DNA from: Kineosporia babensis
GTDB taxonomy: Bacteria; Actinomycetota; Actinomycetes; Actinomycetales; Kineosporiaceae
Assembly (NCBI RefSeq): GCF_021129305.1
Contig: NZ_JAJOMB010000014.1
Span: 124,001 to 188,000, forward strand
Length of the DNA stretch: 64,000 nt
Direction: 5' to 3'
Shown here: piece by piece, positions 59,900-64,000 of the stretch
How positions within the stretch are numbered: the first letter of the stretch is position 1
Layout of the letters: the number at the start of each line of letters is the position of its first letter
The notes under the pieces: generated by a model
What the model saw: the letters and a program-made list of their open reading frames with translations, nothing else
The model's database searches: none
Told to the model about the DNA's origin: nothing
Position numbers and translations under genes: made by a program

Positions 59900-62733
59900 C
59901 CCCAGCACCCGAGAACCAGCAGGAGACAACCTCCGTGACCGAGTCCACGCCCTACGTCCTTGACCTGTCCGGCCGCTGGCGCGCCGCGCTCGATCGAGAG
60001 CACGTGGGTGAGCACCAGAACTGGTACACGGCCGAGGCGTTGCCGGATGCCGCCGAGCTGGACCTCCCCGGTTCGGTCCAGGAGCAAGGGCTGGGCGATC
60101 CCGTCACGCTGGAGACCCCGTGGACCGGGCTGGTCGTGGACCGCTCGTACTTCACCGACGAGCGCTACGCGCCCTACCGCGAGCCCGGCCAGGTAGCGGT
60201 GCCGTTCTGGCTGCAGCCACACACCTACTACCGCGGCGCGGTCTGGTTCCAGCGCAGCATCGACATCCCGCAGCAATGGCAGGGACGTCGCGTGATCCTG
60301 CACCTGGAACGAGTGCACTGGGAGTCCACCGTCTGGCTGGACAACCGCCGGATCGACAGCGCTCGCAGCCTGACCACACCGCACCGCTTCGACCTGGGTG
60401 TCGTCGAGGCTGGCCGGCGCACCCTCACCCTGCGGGTGGACAACCGGACAGTGGTCGACGTCGGCCCGAACGCGCACAGCATCAGCGACCACACCCAGGG
60501 GAACTGGAACGGGGTGATCGGCAGCCTGCGCCTGGAAGCTCTTCCTGCGGTGGTGATCCGCTCGGTCACCGTGATTCCCGACCTGGCCGGGCGCTCGGCC
60601 AGGGTCAGGATCGACATCGCCAGTGACTCGGCAGGGGTCGGGCAGGGGCGGGTCACGGTCTCGGCCCGCCGGTTCAACGTGCCCGGCGAACACGTGACCG
60701 ACGAGATCATGAGCGAGTTCGACGATCAGCGCGAAGCCGATCTGAGCGAGCGCGGCATGATCGAAGGTGGCGCGCACCTCGACCTGGACCTTCCGCTGGG
60801 TGAGCAGGCCGAGGCCTGGGACGAGTTCCACCCGGCGCTGTACGAACTCACCGCCCGGATGTTCACCACGGTCGGCGCGCAGCAGCACGAGCACGCCTAC
60901 CGCACGGTCTTCGGGCTGCGCGAGGTGGGCGTCCAGGGCACCCAGATCGCCGTCAACGGCAACGTGACCTTCATCCGGGGAACCCTGGAGTCGTGCGTCC
61001 ACCCGCTGACCGGCTATCCGCCCACTGATGTCGAGTCCTGGCGCCGGATCATCCGCGTCAACCGCGCCCACGGGCTCAATCTGCTGCGCTTTCACTCCTG
61101 GTGCCCGCCGGAGGCAGCGTTCCGGGCAGCCGACGAGGAGGGCCACTACCTTCAGGTCGAGGGGCCACTCTGGGCCAACCAGGGCGGGGCCATCGGCGAG
61201 GGCCGCCCGGTGGACGCCTACCTGTACGAGGAGACCGACCGGATCCTGAGGGAGTTCGGCAACCATCCGTCCTTCATCCTGATGGCTCACGGCAACGAAC
61301 CGTTCGGCCGGGACGCCGAGTTCCTCGGGGCCTGGGTCGAGCACTGGCGCAAGCGCGATCCGCGTCGCCTGTACACCAGTGCTGCCGGCTGGCCGGCCAT
61401 CCCGGAGAACGACTTCGACAACATTCCCGACCCGCGTACCTACCGCTGGGGCGAGGAACTCGACGCGCGTTTCAATGCCCGCCCGCCGGAAACCGAGACC
61501 GACTACCGCGACTGGGTCCAGGCCACCCCGAGGCCGATCGTCAGTCATGAGATCGGGCAGTGGTGCGTGTACCCGGACTTCGCCGAGATGGCCAAGTACA
61601 CCGGCCTGATGCAGCCGAAGAACTACGAGATCTTCGCCGACTTCCTCCGCGAGGCGGGCATGGCCGACCAGGCGCAGGAGTTCCTGCACGCCTCCGGCAA
61701 GCTGCAGCTGCTGTCCTACAAGGAAGAAGTCGAATCAGCGCTGCGAACACCCGGTTTCGGAGGGATCCAGCTGCTGGGCCTGAACGACTTCCCGGGGCAG
61801 GGCACGGCTCTGGTCGGTGTCCTGGACGCCTTCTGGGACGAGAAGCCCTACAGTACGGCGGCAGACTGGGCTCGGTTCTGTGGGCCGACCACGCCGCTGG
61901 CGCGGCTGCCCAAGCGGGTCTGGCGCACCGACGAGGAGCTTTCCTTCACCGTTCAGGTTGCCCACTTCGGGCCGGCGCCTTTGCAGGCCCGCGTTTCCTG
62001 GAGTCTGGGCGAGGCCGACGGACTGGTCCAGGAAGGGACGATCGCGCTCGGCAACAGCTCGGACTTCGCAAAGGTGAGTGTTCCAGCCGGGACGGTGACG
62101 TCCACCGGGCGGCACAAGCTGGTGCTTCGAATCGTGGACGTCGGTGGGGCCGTTTTCGAGAACGACTGGGATCTCTGGTTCTTCGGTGAAATCCTGGAAC
62201 CGGTCGCTGACGTGTTCGAGACGGCCGACGTGGACGAGGCTCTGCGCCGAAGCGGCGCCGGCGAGTCGGTGCTTCTGCTGCCGGACCTCGACCGGGTGCG
62301 GACGGAAGCGGTGCTCGGCTTCTCGACCGTCTTCTGGAACACCGCCTGGACGAGGAACCAGGCCCCTCACACGCTCGGCATCACGCACGACCCGCAGCAC
62401 CCCGCACTCGAGGGCTTTCCCTCGGACGGGCACACCGACTGGCAGTGGTGGAGCCTGCTGCACGGAGCCAAGGCCATGGTCCTCGACGGGTTGCCGATCG
62501 AGTTGCGCCCGGTGGTTCAGCCGATCGACACCTGGTTTCACGCCCGGCGACTGGGCGCCCTGATCGAGGCCCGGGTGGGCGCCGGCCGCCTGATGGTGTG
62601 CACGCTGAATCTGGACGGGACCGATCCGGTGCGCGCCCGCTTCCGCGCATCTGTGCAGCGATACCTGGCCAGTGACCGATTCCAGCCGGCCGTCGAACTG
62701 CGCGAGAGCGACATCCTCGGGCTGTTCATCTGA
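59896..62733 (+). CDS. Glycoside hydrolase family 2-like enzyme
   Basis: 945 residues from an ATG that overlaps the DUF5107 stop (ATGA); a GTG at 59935 with AGGAG upstream is an equally good start. GH2 layout: N-terminal jelly roll (LSGRWRAALDREHVG; YYRGAVWFQRSIDIP), immunoglobulin-like domain, then the barrel with E468 in AHGNEPFG as acid/base and E552 in VSHEIGQW as probable nucleophile. No signal peptide, so it cleaves imported oligosaccharides inside the cell. The sugar specificity is unknown. Confidence 0.9.
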   Translation: MTPAPENQQETTSVTESTPYVLDLSGRWRAALDREHVGEHQNWYTAEALPDAAELDLPGSVQEQGLGDPVTLETPWTGLVVDRSYFTDERYAPYREPGQVAVPFWLQPHTYYRGAVWFQRSIDIPQQWQGRRVILHLERVHWESTVWLDNRRIDSARSLTTPHRFDLGVVEAGRRTLTLRVDNRTVVDVGPNAHSISDHTQGNWNGVIGSLRLEALPAVVIRSVTVIPDLAGRSARVRIDIASDSAGVGQGRVTVSARRFNVPGEHVTDEIMSEFDDQREADLSERGMIEGGAHLDLDLPLGEQAEAWDEFHPALYELTARMFTTVGAQQHEHAYRTVFGLREVGVQGTQIAVNGNVTFIRGTLESCVHPLTGYPPTDVESWRRIIRVNRAHGLNLLRFHSWCPPEAAFRAADEEGHYLQVEGPLWANQGGAIGEGRPVDAYLYEETDRILREFGNHPSFILMAHGNEPFGRDAEFLGAWVEHWRKRDPRRLYTSAAGWPAIPENDFDNIPDPRTYRWGEELDARFNARPPETETDYRDWVQATPRPIVSHEIGQWCVYPDFAEMAKYTGLMQPKNYEIFADFLREAGMADQAQEFLHASGKLQLLSYKEEVESALRTPGFGGIQLLGLNDFPGQGTALVGVLDAFWDEKPYSTAADWARFCGPTTPLARLPKRVWRTDEELSFTVQVAHFGPAPLQARVSWSLGEADGLVQEGTIALGNSSDFAKVSVPAGTVTSTGRHKLVLRIVDVGGAVFENDWDLWFFGEILEPVADVFETADVDEALRRSGAGESVLLLPDLDRVRTEAVLGFSTVFWNTAWTRNQAPHTLGITHDPQHPALEGFPSDGHTDWQWWSLLHGAKAMVLDGLPIELRPVVQPIDTWFHARRLGALIEARVGAGRLMVCTLNLDGTDPVRARFRASVQRYLASDRFQPAVELRESDILGLFI

Positions 62734-62783
62734 CCCGGGTAGAGCAAGATTGGTCATCTGAAGTCTGACGACAAGGAGATGAG

Positions 62784-63479
62784 ATGGCCCGCGTCCTGAT
62801 CACCGGAGCCTCGGCCGGTCTCGGCCTGAACACTGCCCGGGCTCTGACGGACGCGGGCCACGACGTCGTAGTGCATGCCCGGGGTTCCGGGCGGATGCCC
62901 GACTGGCCGAAGGTCGTCCTCGGTGATCTCAGCGATTTGCAGGAGACCCGTGGCGTTGCCGAACAGGCTCAGGAACACGGCCCGTTCACGGCCGTCATCC
63001 ACAACGCGGGCACGATGGATCCGGCCCATGCCTTCGCGGTGAATGTGATCGCTCCCTATGTCCTGACCGCCCTCCTTGAGCGGCCAGAGCGCCTGATCTA
63101 CCTCACCAGCTCCATGCACCGAGGCGGCTCCGACGATCTGGGGCGCATCGGGAAGCGTCGCGTCACCTACTCCGACAGCAAGCTGTACGTAACCGCCTTG
63201 TCGGCGGCGTGGGCCACCAGATGGCCCGGAACCGTGACTCACGCTGTAGACCCTGGCTGGGTCCCCACCAGGATGGGCGGTTCAGGGGCGCCCGACGACC
63301 TGGTGGCAGGCCATGAGACCCAGACGTGGCTGGCCACCGCCGATCGAATCGACCCGTCCACCGGTGGTTACTGGCACCATCGGCGCACCCAGGACCCGCA
63401 TCCAGCGGTCACGAACGGCCGTTTTCAGCAACAGTTGCTGGACCTCCTGGGTCCGCACACCGGAGTCAAGCCTGACTGA
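62784..63479 (+). CDS. SDR-family oxidoreductase
   Basis: 231 residues from an ATG behind AAGGAGA. Cofactor loop TGASAGLGLNTA at residues 7-18, IHNAG, serines in YLTSSMHRGG and active-site YSDSK. The C-terminal part is of the short-chain type that acts on larger substrates (GGYWHHRRTQDPHPAV). It follows the glycosidase gene by 50 bp, but the lack of sugar context in the family makes a role in the glycan pathway uncertain. Confidence 0.87.
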   Translation: MARVLITGASAGLGLNTARALTDAGHDVVVHARGSGRMPDWPKVVLGDLSDLQETRGVAEQAQEHGPFTAVIHNAGTMDPAHAFAVNVIAPYVLTALLERPERLIYLTSSMHRGGSDDLGRIGKRRVTYSDSKLYVTALSAAWATRWPGTVTHAVDPGWVPTRMGGSGAPDDLVAGHETQTWLATADRIDPSTGGYWHHRRTQDPHPAVTNGRFQQQLLDLLGPHTGVKPD

Positions 63480-63543
63480 GACCTGATCCACCGGCTGGCC
63501 CGAAGCCGGGTGTGGACGTCATCCCAGCTCCCGGTAGCTGAGT

Positions 63544-63570
63544 CGGGCCCGCCTCCACGCGACGGGCCCG
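63544..63570. terminator. Hairpin between convergent genes
   Basis: Perfect arms CGGGCCCG/CGGGCCCG with an 11-nt loop, between the SDR (+) and the FG-GAP gene (-). Confidence 0.65.
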
Positions 63571-63584
63571 GCCAGCCAACGGGC

Positions 63585-64000
63585 TCAGCAGTTGGATATG
63601 GCGAGCGGGATGGTGGTGGCGCTCTGCGCGCCGCTGATTGCGAGGTCGCTGCGGTAGTCGCCGTCGAAGTCGCCGGCTACGACCTGGTAGCCAGCTTCCC
63701 TCGCCCAGACCGGGAAGCCCGACACCCAGGAATTGGTGACGCCGAATGTGCCGTTCCCGTTGGAGAACACCGCCGGGATCGTGGTGGCGTTCTGGGCGCC
63801 CGTCATCGACAGGTCGCTACGACCGTCGCCGTTAAAATCACCGGCCACCAGCTGAAAACCGGCTTCCCGGGCCCAGATGGGAAAGTTCGGCACGGTGTAG
63901 TTGGTGACGCCGAATGTGCCGTTCCCGTTGGAGAACGCCACCGGGATCGTGGTCGCGTTCTGGGCGCCGGTCATCGCCAGATCACCGCGGCCGTCCCCGT
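63585..64000 (-). CDS. FG-GAP/VCBS repeat protein, C-terminal part (cut by window edge)
   Basis: The frame enters at the right edge and ends at 63585. It consists of repeats of about 55 residues: VAGDFNGDGRSDLSMTG with the calcium-binding D-x-N-x-D-G pattern, then AQNATTIPAVFSNGNGTFG and FPVWAREAGYQV. At least two and a half units are visible and are very alike. Such blades form beta-propellers in secreted proteins. The final repeat ends with a cysteine. The enzymatic or binding domain, if any, lies outside the window. Confidence 0.85.
   Translation of the reverse strand, partial: GDGRGDLAMTGAQNATTIPVAFSNGNGTFGVTNYTVPNFPIWAREAGFQLVAGDFNGDGRSDLSMTGAQNATTIPAVFSNGNGTFGVTNSWVSGFPVWAREAGYQVVAGDFDGDYRSDLAISGAQSATTIPLAISNC

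Noticed and set aside
1-64000. CRISPR array, rRNA or prophage
   Set aside because: No short regularly spaced repeats, rRNA sequence or phage structural genes were seen.

Overview
The window is high-GC DNA from an actinomycete (Actinomycetota). GTG and TTG starts are frequent. Lineage-typical genes are present: a DUF5753 helix-turn-helix regulator paired with a DUF397 protein, a SAV_915-like protein, an actinobacterial HelD-type helicase, a mycofactocin-type SDR, F420/LLM oxidoreductases and a CUT1 sugar importer without its own ATPase. A Kineosporia-like or other filamentous genus is plausible but only a guess. No rRNA, tRNA or CRISPR array was found. All motif and family calls were made by eye; no database was searched.

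Region 1 (1-9.3 kb) is a CoA-dependent acid-degradation cluster: a molybdopterin oxidoreductase (cut by the window edge), an alpha-methylacyl-CoA racemase, a LysR regulator, a thiolase, three enzymes of the SDR and alpha/beta-hydrolase folds, an acyl-CoA dehydrogenase, a TetR regulator and an APH-fold kinase. The dehydrogenase and kinase resemble the two halves of the ACAD10/11 fusion, which suggests hydroxy-acid catabolism. Near-identical palindromes precede the dehydrogenase/TetR pair and the kinase. A DHA2 drug exporter, an SDR and a SAV_915-like gene follow (9.5-12.2 kb).

Region 2 (12.2-22.6 kb) is accessory and partly decayed. Two copies of a roughly 215-bp repeat flank 4.9 kb holding an IS3-family remnant, an Rrf2/SnoaL pair with matching operators, a broken patatin gene, and a TetX-like monooxygenase divergent from a true TetR-like repressor with three tetO-like operators. 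The second repeat covers the last codons of an HNH nuclease gene. That gene overlaps an AAA-ATPase gene by ATGA, an arrangement like Septu (PtuA/PtuB) anti-phage defence, but both genes carry disabling lesions. A methyltransferase and the DUF5753/DUF397 pair follow.

Region 3 (23-36.6 kb) holds an agmatinase-family enzyme, a GNAT, a VOC-ArsR-SRPBCC operon with an operator inside its promoter, two MerR regulators, a HelD helicase with a DHA2 exporter, a secreted CAP protein, a histone-deacetylase-family enzyme, a hemerythrin and an epoxide hydrolase. It ends with the scar of a truncated reductase-hydrolase operon next to a crotonase.

Region 4 (36.9-53.4 kb) holds a conserved membrane protein, a TetR/SDR divergent pair with a perfect operator, a kinase-like protein, a FhuF-like Fe-S protein, a membrane-anchored GH26-like hydrolase, an F420-type oxidoreductase and an ArsR-like regulator ahead of a heterodimeric ABC exporter with asymmetric ATP sites. 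A TetR regulon follows (QorB-like and zinc-less quinone oxidoreductases) with four matching operators, then a flavin monooxygenase. Region 5 (52.5-62.7 kb) is a glycan-utilisation locus: AraC regulator, solute-binding lipoprotein, two permeases, a large DUF5107-TPR protein and a GH2-like glycosidase. An SDR and the end of a secreted FG-GAP repeat protein close the window.
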